64,000 nucleotides of DNA from Pseudomonadales bacterium (GTDB lineage: Bacteria; Pseudomonadota; Gammaproteobacteria; Pseudomonadales; Azotimanducaceae), in NCBI GenBank assembly GCA_023300545.1, contig JALZVT010000010.1, positions 24,886-88,885 on the forward strand, read 5' to 3'. Position 1 is the first letter of the stretch; each line of letters starts with the position of its first letter. The translations under genes were made by a program, and so were the position numbers. The notes under the pieces are model-generated. The model made no database searches, had not been told where the DNA came from, and saw only the letters and a list, made by a program, of their open reading frames with translations. Of the stretch, positions 7,918 through 15,407 are shown in pieces.

Positions 7918-9029
7918 TGAACGCACTCACTCGTACCACCATGCCTGGGAAAATTCGCGACTATCTGCGCCGTGCAGACGTCGCTGAGCAGCTCAAAGAT
8001 TTGCGTAAGTTATCGCCGTGGCGATTTTCCGCCGACGTTCTGGGCAACTATCTGGCAATAGCCGCAGTAATCGCCGGCGTGGCCCTGCTTGCTGACGGCG
8101 TTACTGGTATGAGTTGGGTGACCACCGCTGCAATAATGGTTCCAGCCTGGTTAGGCGCCATCGTTGTTATCGCCGCCCGTCAGCACGCGCTGCTGGTACT
8201 GATGCACGAAGGCGCACACCGCACCGTCAGTACCGATCGCGGTGTTAACGACACGCTATCAGACTTGCTGTGCGGGGCGCCCCTGCTTGTCAGCGTCCGC
8301 AGTTATCGAGCCGATCATCTAACCCATCATCAACATTTGAACAGCGCCGCAGACCCCGACTGGTGCCGTAAAACAGATGACCGGCAACAACGCGCGCAAT
8401 GGCACTTCCCAGCTACACAACCGCTCGGCCAGGTGCTCGCAAAACTGTATGGCTACAGCGTGACCTATCTACTCAACTCTCTAGCGGCAAATCGTGCCTC
8501 ACAAAACACGGCCGTAAGCACCCACACAGCCGTTGCAGCGCCAGTTGGTCCGAGCGATGCCACCTTGAGCAGGCTGCGTTACGCACTGTACGGCGGCGTT
8601 GCACTCGCCCTCACGTTCACAGATTCCTGGCTGGGCTTTGTGGCGTTGTGGTTAGCGCCAATGTTGTTGGTGTTACCGCTGATCATGCGAGTGCGCAGCA
8701 TCGCAGAGCACTTTGCACTGCGGCACGATCATGCGTTAACCCAATCACGCACAGTGCGGGCGGGTCTGTTAGAGCGAGCGCTGCTCGCCCCCCACCACAT
8801 CGGACTACACATCGACCACCACATGCTAGCCTCGGTGCCGTACTTCAATCTACCCGCACTGCACAGGTTGCTCCTAGACTGTCCTTACTACGCAGAAAAC
8901 GCGCACTTAAACGACGGGTATTTTCTGCGCAGACGCCGCCACTACGCAGGCATTCACGTCTCACCCGCGCTACCGCTACTGGCCGACGACATGTACACCC
9001 AGCAATCAGAACGCCTCGCGATGGGCTAG
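7917..9029 (+). CDS. Membrane fatty-acid desaturase family protein
   Basis: An integral-membrane di-iron enzyme of 370 residues. The histidine boxes are clear: HEGAH at residues 97-101, HLTHHQH at 134-140, and HIGLHIDHH at 294-302, with an extra EHFALRHDH near 264-272. Hydrophobic segments at about residues 45-60, 68-90 and 225-260 fit the membrane topology. Members desaturate, hydroxylate or, in the UndB branch, decarboxylate fatty acyl chains. A Ser/Thr/Ala-rich insert at about residues 190-215 is unusual. The ATG overlaps the stop of the HDO gene by one base, giving two different di-iron oxygenase types in one operon. A GC-rich hairpin follows the stop. The reaction itself cannot be read from the sequence. 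Confidence 0.85.
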   Translation: MNALTRTTMPGKIRDYLRRADVAEQLKDLRKLSPWRFSADVLGNYLAIAAVIAGVALLADGVTGMSWVTTAAIMVPAWLGAIVVIAARQHALLVLMHEGAHRTVSTDRGVNDTLSDLLCGAPLLVSVRSYRADHLTHHQHLNSAADPDWCRKTDDRQQRAQWHFPATQPLGQVLAKLYGYSVTYLLNSLAANRASQNTAVSTHTAVAAPVGPSDATLSRLRYALYGGVALALTFTDSWLGFVALWLAPMLLVLPLIMRVRSIAEHFALRHDHALTQSRTVRAGLLERALLAPHHIGLHIDHHMLASVPYFNLPALHRLLLDCPYYAENAHLNDGYFLRRRRHYAGIHVSPALPLLADDMYTQQSERLAMG

Positions 9030-9044
9030 TAAATGCTCGGAGTC

Positions 9045-9066
9045 GGCAGCGCACAACAGCGCTGCC
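9045..9066 (+). terminator. Hairpin after the desaturase, probable (weak) terminator
   Basis: GGCAGCGC and GCGCTGCC form a perfect 8-bp stem with the loop ACAACA, 16 bases after the desaturase stop. Only a short pyrimidine stretch (ATCTTCCCC) follows, so termination may be partial and may let some transcripts enter the exporter gene. Confidence 0.5.
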
Positions 9067-9121
9067 ATCTTCCCCACATACCACCCTATACTGGCGGCTC
9101 GCCTAACCACCGAGCCTAGCC

Positions 9122-10498
9122 CTGTCTGATCAGCAGCCCCCGCCAAAATCTTCAAGCCCGTTCGCCTACAACGACCGGCTATGGCACCGACGTATCTGGA
9201 AACTCTCCTGGCCCATTATTTTGGCCAACCTCACAGTGCCATTGGTGGGCACCGTAGACACGGCCGTGATGGGTCACATGCCCAGCGCCAATTACATCGC
9301 GGCTGTCGCGTTAGGCGCAATGTTGTACTCATCGGTGTACTGGCTGTTTGGCTTTCTACGAATGGGGACCACTGCACTGGTGGCCCAGGCACACGGCGCC
9401 GGCAACGACGATGAGCTGCGCGCCTCTCTGTGGCGCGGCGCACTCATGGCGGTGTGCATCGCATTGATTTTACTCGCTCTGAGCCCCGCCCTGATGGCAG
9501 GCGCCGCACTGCTCATCAGCGCCGACCCAGCAGTCACCCCTTTGACACTTGAATATCTACAGATTCGCCTGTTTGGCGCGCCCGCCTACTTCGTCTACCT
9601 GGTTGTGCTCGGGGGGCTGTTTGGCACCCAACGAATGGGCACCACGATGTTGCTTACCCTGCTGTTCAACCTGTTGAACGTTGTGCTAGATCTGTTGTTT
9701 GTCGTCGTTTTCGACTGGGGAGTGGCAGGAGTTGCCTGGGGTACTGTGTGCAGCGAATGGGTCGCGGCCGCCGTTGGCGTTCGCCTCATTTGGACGCCGC
9801 TGCAACTCGCGAATCTGCCCTCAAGCCGCTCGTTCTGGGCTCGTGGCAGTTGGGGCTCGCTGCTGGGTATGAGTCGCGATTTGCTGATCCGCACGTTTTT
9901 TGTCCAACTACCGTTCTTGCTCAATACACTAATGGCGGCCCGCCTGGGCAGCGTGGTGTTGGCCGGCAACGCCATTTTGATGCAATTCTTCTTTATCATT
10001 ACCTACGCTCTCGATGGCTTCGCCCACACGGCGGAAGCGCTTACCGGCTTTGCCGTCGGTTCGCGTCAGCGCGAATCCCTGCATAAAACCGCAATGTACT
10101 GCGGCATGTGGGCCACAGGCCTCGGCATTATCAGCGCACTTATTCTCGCCCTGCTTGGCAGCTCACTCATAGGCGTTATGACCGACATCACCGGAGTACG
10201 CGCAAGCGCTCGAGAATTCCTGCCTTGGGTGATCGGCTTGCCGCTGGCGGGTGTTGGTGCGTTCCTTTATGACGGGATCTATATCGGCGCCGGCGCGGCT
10301 CGCGAATTGCGCAACGCAATGCTGCTCGCGGCCTTTGTCTATCTAGCGACCCTGGGCCTTGCCGCAAACTTCGGCACACTAAACAACCACACCCTGTGGC
10401 TGGGCATGCTGCTATTTATGCTAGTCCGCAGCGGATTACTGGCTCTTGGCTACCCCCGCCTGTTACGACGTGTATTCAGTGACGATATGGCCCACTAA
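9122..10498 (+). CDS. MATE-family efflux transporter, DinF type
   Basis: A 12-helix cation-coupled exporter. The opening residues RIWKLSWPIILANLTVPLVG and TVDTAVMGHM match the start of E. coli DinF, and further helices with FLRMGTTALVAQAHGAGN are typical of the family. A start at TTG 9221 would remove the conserved first helix. The frame is open upstream to a stop at 9104, and within that stretch the only NTG codon upstream of the conserved helix is CTG at 9122, so I give that tentatively as the start. No strong ribosome site is seen, so the true start may be another non-standard codon. Its place directly after the acyltransferase, HDO and desaturase genes suggests export of their product. 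A stress or drug efflux role is the alternative. Confidence 0.85.
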   Translation: MSDQQPPPKSSSPFAYNDRLWHRRIWKLSWPIILANLTVPLVGTVDTAVMGHMPSANYIAAVALGAMLYSSVYWLFGFLRMGTTALVAQAHGAGNDDELRASLWRGALMAVCIALILLALSPALMAGAALLISADPAVTPLTLEYLQIRLFGAPAYFVYLVVLGGLFGTQRMGTTMLLTLLFNLLNVVLDLLFVVVFDWGVAGVAWGTVCSEWVAAAVGVRLIWTPLQLANLPSSRSFWARGSWGSLLGMSRDLLIRTFFVQLPFLLNTLMAARLGSVVLAGNAILMQFFFIITYALDGFAHTAEALTGFAVGSRQRESLHKTAMYCGMWATGLGIISALILALLGSSLIGVMTDITGVRASAREFLPWVIGLPLAGVGAFLYDGIYIGAGAARELRNAMLLAAFVYLATLGLAANFGTLNNHTLWLGMLLFMLVRSGLLALGYPRLLRRVFSDDMAH

Positions 10499-10522
10499 TT
10501 ATGACGTTCATGTACGCCTTTC

Positions 10523-10598
10523 CTGGCCTCCAACCGGCTAGGCCAGAAACTCCAGAGGAACGGTGCTACATTACCCCCAATTCTGGTCTGCCTCTGGA
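10523..10598 (+). promoter_or_regulatory. Two leader hairpins before the hydrolase-mlaA operon
   Basis: CTGGCCT (10523-10529) pairs with AGGCCAG (10540-10546), and TCCAGAGG (10551-10558) pairs with CCTCTGGA (10591-10598). The right arm of the second stem includes the GGA just before the ATG at 10604, so folding could hide the ribosome site. The first hairpin may instead mark the end of the exporter transcript, but it has no T-tract. Confidence 0.35.
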
Positions 10599-10603
10599 TA
10601 CGC

Positions 10604-11914
10604 ATGACTCATCGATTTGTGAGCACCGCCTTGATGGCGCTAGTGCTCACCCTCTGCTCCAGCTTCGCATCTGCTGAAGAAGCACCGGCAACACCAAGCC
10701 AAGATACCTTCAGCTACCCCATCGCCAACCCGTTTCTCGCCACTATTGCGGGCACGCCCAGCGTGCTGGCAAAACAGCACGCGCGAGAACTCAAGTTACG
10801 CGAAGCCAAGCTGCCCGAAATCGCAGATCGCCACATTCCGAAAGCGCTGTGGTACGCGCGTCGGCTGCAGTACTCCTGGGCGATGCAAGACGGCAACGCT
10901 CCACTCATATTCACGGTAGCGGGCACCGGCGGTTACCACGATGGCGGCACCAACAAGCTGCTGATGGAGGCGTTTTTTAATGCCGGGTACCACGTGGTTG
11001 GCATCACCTCCCCCAGTCACCCTGAATTCATGGTCGCCCAATCAAGCACCGCCGTACCCGGTCACATGCGCAAAGACGCCGCTGATCTGTATCGGGTAAT
11101 GGGCGAGATTGCAGACCGCTTGCCCAAGCGCGAACGCATCAGCGGGTACTCACTGGCAGGTTATTCGCTGGGTGGGACGCATTCGGCCTTTGTCGCAAAA
11201 CTGGACCAAGAGCAACAACGTTTTAACTTCGACAAAGTGCTGCTACTGAACCCATCGGTGTCGCTGTATAACTCAATCGCCAAGCTCGATCGCATGCTGC
11301 GCAATATTCCGGGCGGCGTAGACAATCTGAATGGTTTCTTTGCAGACGTTGTTAGTCGAATCGGCTCGGTGTACACACGCTCCACAACGATCGAATTCAA
11401 CCCAGATATCGTGTTTGAGGCGTTTAAGGCACAACCACCAAGCGACGAAGAATTAGCAGCGATCATCGGCGTGGCGTTTCGCCTGTCAGCCGCCAACCTG
11501 ATTTTCACCGCCGACGTTATGAATGACTTTGGCTTCATCAAGCCATCACGACAAAAGCTACGTCGCAAGACGGAGCGCAGTCACTACTTGGAAGTCGCGT
11601 TACGCGTTGGCTTCACCGACTACTTCCACGATTTCTTCTGGCCTTTTCACGCTGACAGCTTTGATGGCGATCGCAACGCCTTTGCCGAGGCTCAAAGTTT
11701 GCCGCACCTCAAAGACTTTCTGTCGAACTCACCGCACATCGCGGTAGTACACAACCTGGACGATGTTATTTTGGTGCCCGGCGAGATCGAGTTCTTGAAA
11801 AACACCTTTGGCAACCGCGCCTTCATTTACCCCCGTGGCGGTCATTTAGGCAACCTTGCACTGGCAGAAACCCAGGCAGACTACATTGGGTTTTTAACCG
11901 GAGGGGCACAATGA
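10604..11914 (+). CDS. Secreted alpha/beta-hydrolase-like serine hydrolase
   Basis: The 436-residue protein starts with a classical signal peptide (about residues 1-24, cleavage near SFASA). It has a GxSxG nucleophile elbow at residues 186-190 (GYSLG, Ser188) after a strand and the oxyanion-type TVAGTGGYHDGG segment. A candidate catalytic His lies in YPRGGHLGN near the C-terminus. This order suits an esterase/lipase fold, but I do not recognise the subfamily. The stop overlaps the start of the mlaA gene (ATGA), so it is translated together with an outer-membrane lipid-transport lipoprotein. A periplasmic lipase or acyl esterase acting on envelope lipids is the inferred role. Confidence 0.65.
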   Translation: MTHRFVSTALMALVLTLCSSFASAEEAPATPSQDTFSYPIANPFLATIAGTPSVLAKQHARELKLREAKLPEIADRHIPKALWYARRLQYSWAMQDGNAPLIFTVAGTGGYHDGGTNKLLMEAFFNAGYHVVGITSPSHPEFMVAQSSTAVPGHMRKDAADLYRVMGEIADRLPKRERISGYSLAGYSLGGTHSAFVAKLDQEQQRFNFDKVLLLNPSVSLYNSIAKLDRMLRNIPGGVDNLNGFFADVVSRIGSVYTRSTTIEFNPDIVFEAFKAQPPSDEELAAIIGVAFRLSAANLIFTADVMNDFGFIKPSRQKLRRKTERSHYLEVALRVGFTDYFHDFFWPFHADSFDGDRNAFAEAQSLPHLKDFLSNSPHIAVVHNLDDVILVPGEIEFLKNTFGNRAFIYPRGGHLGNLALAETQADYIGFLTGGAQ

Positions 11915-12762
11915 CACTAACTATAAATGCTCACCTCTCCCGGCGGTTCAGCTGGCATTACCCTCTGCTTGTTTGCCTGTTGTCGACTGGCTGCGCCAAT
12001 AACAGCGCCAACTCAACAACTAGCAGTCTGTATGGATATCTGCAAGATACCGACGAGACCCAACTCGAAGACTTCTCGCCTGAAACGACACGCCGTACGG
12101 CAGACCCGCTGTACAACGCAAACCGCGTTGTACTCGACGATGTAGCAGACCCACTAGACATATCTGACCCGCTCGAACCGCTCAACCGCGCGCTATACAG
12201 CTTTAATGCTCAGCTCGATCGTTGGGTGCTAATGCCTGCAATCGGTGTTTATCAGAAAGTTCTGCCTCGATTTGCGCGCAGCGGTGTCACCAATTTTTTC
12301 GACAACCTTGACGATATTCGTACGGGCATCAATCAACTACTGCAACTGCGACCCAAACGCGCGCTGCAGACCGGCGGACGGTTTCTGACTAACACAACGC
12401 TCGGGATCGGCGGCCTCTGGGATCCTGCATCACGTTTCAACATGCCAAAATACGATGAAGACTTCGGCCAAACCCTTGGACACTACGGTGTTGAAGCTGG
12501 TCCTTATCTGGTCTTACCGCTGTTTGGTCCTTCTGGCTTGCGCGATGGCATTGGTCGTATTGTTGACACCGCCGTGCTCGCCCAGATCGACCCGCTCGAT
12601 CTGACAGATCATAGCGGCCGTGGTTACGCCTACTATCCGCTGCTAATACTGGACACCCGCGCAACCACCGCATTCGAATATTTTGGTACCGGGTCGCCTT
12701 TTGAATACGAGCTCGTACGCATGCTGTACGCCAAAAAGCGGGAGCTGGACATTGTTAAATAG
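11911..12762 (+). CDS. mlaA: MlaA (VacJ) family outer-membrane lipoprotein
   Basis: MlaA removes phospholipids from the outer leaflet of the outer membrane and feeds the Mla retrograde pathway. A lipobox (LSTGC, Cys28) follows a signal peptide. The conserved core runs from DPLEPLNRALYSFNAQLDRW through NFFDNLDDIRTGINQLLQ, GRFLTNTTLGIGGLWDPAS and YLVLPLFGPSGLRDGIGRIVD. At 283 residues it is slightly longer than E. coli MlaA because of an acidic linker after the lipobox. The usual partners MlaBCDEF are not in the window. Instead it is coupled to an upstream hydrolase and a downstream periplasmic binding protein, with overlapping ends on both sides. Confidence 0.92.
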   Translation: MTLTINAHLSRRFSWHYPLLVCLLSTGCANNSANSTTSSLYGYLQDTDETQLEDFSPETTRRTADPLYNANRVVLDDVADPLDISDPLEPLNRALYSFNAQLDRWVLMPAIGVYQKVLPRFARSGVTNFFDNLDDIRTGINQLLQLRPKRALQTGGRFLTNTTLGIGGLWDPASRFNMPKYDEDFGQTLGHYGVEAGPYLVLPLFGPSGLRDGIGRIVDTAVLAQIDPLDLTDHSGRGYAYYPLLILDTRATTAFEYFGTGSPFEYELVRMLYAKKRELDIVK

Positions 12763-14038
12763 CAAATTCTTTACTCGATTACGCACCAACAGAACACGGC
12801 CGCTGCTAAGCATCCGAGCTATGGTGCTCGCGTCGATACTAAGCGCCCTTGTTGTCAGTGCACCGGTAACTGCTACCAACGCACCAGCATCAAGCGCTGA
12901 ACCCGGATCACTCGCCAGTCCTGAAATGACCCCGGCGGGCACAACCAATGGCCAGATGCTACGCATCGGCGCCACGATCCCTGATTCTGGCGCGCTGGCT
13001 GATTTTGGCATTCAGGTGCGGCGTGGTTTGACCATGTGGCAGGCAGAGGTAAACGAACGCGGTGGTCTGTTAGGACGCGCGGTTGAACTTGTTTTACTTG
13101 ATGACCAATCAAGCCCTGCAATGGCGGCACAGCGCTACCAACAGATGGTTGCTGATGGCGTTCAATTATTTGTCAGCCCGTACAGCTCAGAGATGACCAT
13201 TGCTGTGCGCGACGCGTTAGGAACAAGCGACATCGCAATGGTAGCCATTGCCTCTGCTCCACAAATATGGGATCAACCAGACCCGCGCGTGTTTGGCGCC
13301 TACACGCCAGCCAACCATAATATGGATCCATTTCTACAGCTTGTCGCTAAGCACAACCTATCTCGTATCGCACTAGCCTGGCAGGATGCCGAGTTTCCTC
13401 GAGCCGTGGCCCAGGGTGCCCGCAGCAAAGCTCGAGAACTTGGTCTCAATATCGTTGCTGACGAAAGCTATTCGCCAAACACTACTGACTTCACCGCGCT
13501 TGCATCACGATTAAAAGCGAGCGAGCCCGAAGCCATTATTGTTGGATCTTACTTGCAGGACGCTATCGATTTCTCCAAGGCCGCGCGTCAGGTTGGCCTG
13601 ACAACAAAACTCATCGCCTTTAGCGGCGGCCCCGCACTGCGAGAGTTTGGCGATGCCGTAGGTAGCGACACGGCACAGGGGGTCATCTCAACCGTCCAGT
13701 GGCTGCGCAGCGTGAGAATGCCCGGGTCATTTGATTTTGGCTTTCGCTATCGCCAGCAATTTTCGGTATACCCAAGCTACGACGCCGCTGGTGGCTACGC
13801 CGCCGGACAAATTCTTGAATCTGCCATGCGACTTGCCAAATCAACAGAGCCCAATGCGGTGAGAGCACAACTCGGCAGCATGAAGTTTCGTTCTATCATC
13901 GGCCACTACCGAGTGAATGAACGTGGCATGCAAGAAGCAAAGAACAATTACCTCGTGCAATGGCAAGACAACCACATCAGCCTGGTTTACCCCCCGCAAT
14001 TGGCCCGCTGGCAAGTGCTCTATCCTCTGCCTTGGTGA
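12752..14038 (+). CDS. Periplasmic binding protein, branched-chain amino acid (LivK/Peripla_BP_6) type
   Basis: This is a type-I periplasmic ligand-binding protein. After a signal sequence come LRIGATIPDSGALADFG, QAEVNERGGLLGRAVELVLLDDQSSPAMA and the SPYSSEMTIAVRD lobe, the standard ABC substrate-binding layout. The frame is open further upstream. I chose TTG at 12752 because it has GGGAGC just before it, overlaps the mlaA stop, and gives a positively charged signal peptide. ATG 12821 would lack the charged part. No permease or ATPase genes accompany it, so it may be a receptor or serve transporters elsewhere. Its operon with a hydrolase and MlaA suggests the ligand is connected with envelope lipid breakdown. 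That is inference. Confidence 0.8.
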   Translation: MLNSKFFTRLRTNRTRPLLSIRAMVLASILSALVVSAPVTATNAPASSAEPGSLASPEMTPAGTTNGQMLRIGATIPDSGALADFGIQVRRGLTMWQAEVNERGGLLGRAVELVLLDDQSSPAMAAQRYQQMVADGVQLFVSPYSSEMTIAVRDALGTSDIAMVAIASAPQIWDQPDPRVFGAYTPANHNMDPFLQLVAKHNLSRIALAWQDAEFPRAVAQGARSKARELGLNIVADESYSPNTTDFTALASRLKASEPEAIIVGSYLQDAIDFSKAARQVGLTTKLIAFSGGPALREFGDAVGSDTAQGVISTVQWLRSVRMPGSFDFGFRYRQQFSVYPSYDAAGGYAAGQILESAMRLAKSTEPNAVRAQLGSMKFRSIIGHYRVNERGMQEAKNNYLVQWQDNHISLVYPPQLARWQVLYPLPW

Positions 14039-14065
14039 GCGCAAAAAAATAGGCCACGCCAGCGC

Positions 14066-14908
14066 CTATTCCCTAAGCCGAATAAGCCCCTCTTGCATGG
14101 TTGAAGCCACGAGAGTTCCATCTTCTCGGTAGATGGTTCCACGGGTATAACCACGCGCGTTCGACGCCGAAGGACTATCCACCACGTACAACAACCACTC
14201 ATCCGCTCTGAATTCGCGGTGTATCCACACGGCGTGATCTAGACTCGCGACCTGCATGTTTTCACGCCTGAAACTGCCTTTGTGTGGCATCCGCGACGTA
14301 CCAAGCAGAACGTTGTCAGATTCATAAACCAGCAAACTTGCATGCAACAACGGGTCATCCGGTACAGCCCCCATGGTCTTGAACCAGATTGACTGTTTCG
14401 CGTCCAGGGGTTTGTCTTCAAGCAGAGCCCGATGATCGTAACGCCAGGATACAAATGGCCGATCGGCAAAACCTGGTGGTATTTTGTCCATAGTTGGCGG
14501 AACAAGCCCTGCCTGCATATCCAACTGATGCGACACACCCTGTTCACGTTTCGCAAGCGACACGTCCATGTTGAAAATGGCTTTACCCGATTGCCTAACT
14601 ACAACCCGCCGAGTGGTGAAAGATCCGCCATCACGAATTCGCTCAACCCAGATAATCGCCGGCACCTCCGGGTCACCAGGGCGAAGAAAATAACCGTGCA
14701 GCGAGTGCACCGGGCGGTCTGCTGGTGCCGTGCGCGCGGCAGCCATTAGAGCCTGAGCCATGATTTGGCCACCATAGAGGCGCCGGGTTCGACCAGCCGG
14801 GTGACGCGCCCGAAACAGATTGGTCTCAAGCTGTTCCAAATCGAGCAGTTCAAGTAACTCGACGAGTGCCGGCACGGGCGGTGTCTTGATCATTTTGGGA
14901 CTGAACAT
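14066..14908 (-). CDS. tesB: Acyl-CoA thioesterase II (TesB)
   Basis: TesB hydrolyses acyl-CoA to free fatty acid and CoA with a double hot-dog fold. The 280-residue length matches. Diagnostic stretches are LYGGQIMAQALMAAARTAP, VHSLHGYFLRPGDP and RDGGSFTTRRVVVRQ in the first hot-dog, and SLDHAVWIHREFRADEWLLY, ARGYTRGTIYREDG and TMQEGLIR in the second, where the catalytic Asp, Thr/Ser and Gln are expected. The ATG at 14908 is used, and the ATG five codons later is possible. It converges on the binding protein gene and is divergent from a small DUF6316 gene across a palindrome. Confidence 0.93.
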   Translation of the reverse strand: MFSPKMIKTPPVPALVELLELLDLEQLETNLFRARHPAGRTRRLYGGQIMAQALMAAARTAPADRPVHSLHGYFLRPGDPEVPAIIWVERIRDGGSFTTRRVVVRQSGKAIFNMDVSLAKREQGVSHQLDMQAGLVPPTMDKIPPGFADRPFVSWRYDHRALLEDKPLDAKQSIWFKTMGAVPDDPLLHASLLVYESDNVLLGTSRMPHKGSFRRENMQVASLDHAVWIHREFRADEWLLYVVDSPSASNARGYTRGTIYREDGTLVASTMQEGLIRLRE

Positions 14909-14916
14909 TTAGCAAT

Positions 14917-14938
14917 TGGTTCGCACAACTGTGAACCA
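14917..14938. promoter_or_regulatory. Palindromic candidate operator between tesB and the DUF6316 gene
   Basis: TGGTTCGCA and TGTGAACCA form a 22-base inverted repeat with 8 of 9 arm positions complementary around CAAC. It lies eight bases outside the tesB start and 18 bases before the divergent gene, so a bound regulator would cover both promoters. The regulator is unknown. A fatty-acid regulator would make sense for tesB. Confidence 0.4.
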
Positions 14939-14956
14939 GTTCCATACCAAAATTCA

Positions 14957-15250
14957 ATGCACAGGAATAATGAATACATGGACAAGACATCTTTTCGAAA
15001 GCAAGACTATCTTGCAGCGGATGCAGCGACGCAGCCGCAACAGTTCTTCAGGGCATCAAGCCGCCTATTTTGCCTTAACGGTGAGTGGTTTTTTCAAACC
15101 CGTGAAAACGACCATGGGCCATTCACCAAGCGTGAGGCGGCAGAGTTGGCTCTCGATCGTTATACGAAAGAAATGCAAGACATCGAAGCAGTGACTGGCG
15201 CTTCTAGCTCTGCAGCAGAAATACCGGCACTTGAACGTTCAACGGGGTGA
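14957..15250 (+). CDS. DUF6316-like small protein
   Basis: A 97-residue cytosolic protein of unknown function. The central part has the pattern of DUF6316: RLFCLNGEWFFQTRENDHGP followed by FTKREAAELALDRYTKEM, that is, NGxWxFxTRE, then GPF and a REAAE helix. The first ATG is at 14957. The ATG at 14978 (MDKTSFRKQDYL) is an equally good start and gives 90 residues. It faces away from tesB. The 157 bases between it and the thiolase gene hold several hairpins. Confidence 0.6.
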   Translation: MHRNNEYMDKTSFRKQDYLAADAATQPQQFFRASSRLFCLNGEWFFQTRENDHGPFTKREAAELALDRYTKEMQDIEAVTGASSSAAEIPALERSTG

Positions 15251-15257
15251 TGTAGCG

Positions 15258-15366
15258 GGGCTTCCCCAAGCCCACTCGGCTTAAGCCGATCGACTCCTTC
15301 GAGTTAGCCCATCCCCCCATATACCTGCCCCCAAAAGCTCGGTGCAGCGCAGCAGCGCACTGCGCT
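15258..15366 (+). other. Cluster of hairpins between the DUF6316 gene and the thiolase
   Basis: Three inverted repeats are packed here: GGGCTT/AAGCCC around CCCC (15258-15273), the perfect palindrome TCGGCTTAAGCCGA (15276-15289), and AGCGCAG/CTGCGCT (15346-15366). The first may end the upstream transcript, although no T-tract follows. The last directly abuts the putative thiolase -10 element. Confidence 0.4.
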
Positions 15367-15371
15367 ATGAT
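15366..15371 (+). promoter_or_regulatory. Candidate -10 element of the thiolase gene
   Basis: TATGAT matches the sigma-70 -10 consensus at five of six positions and lies 36 bases before the ATG. No good -35 hexamer is found at 16-18 bases, so activation by a regulator or a chance match are both possible. Confidence 0.3.
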
Positions 15372-15407
15372 GTTCCCGTAACGCATTTACCGGAAACTAG
15401 ATAAATC

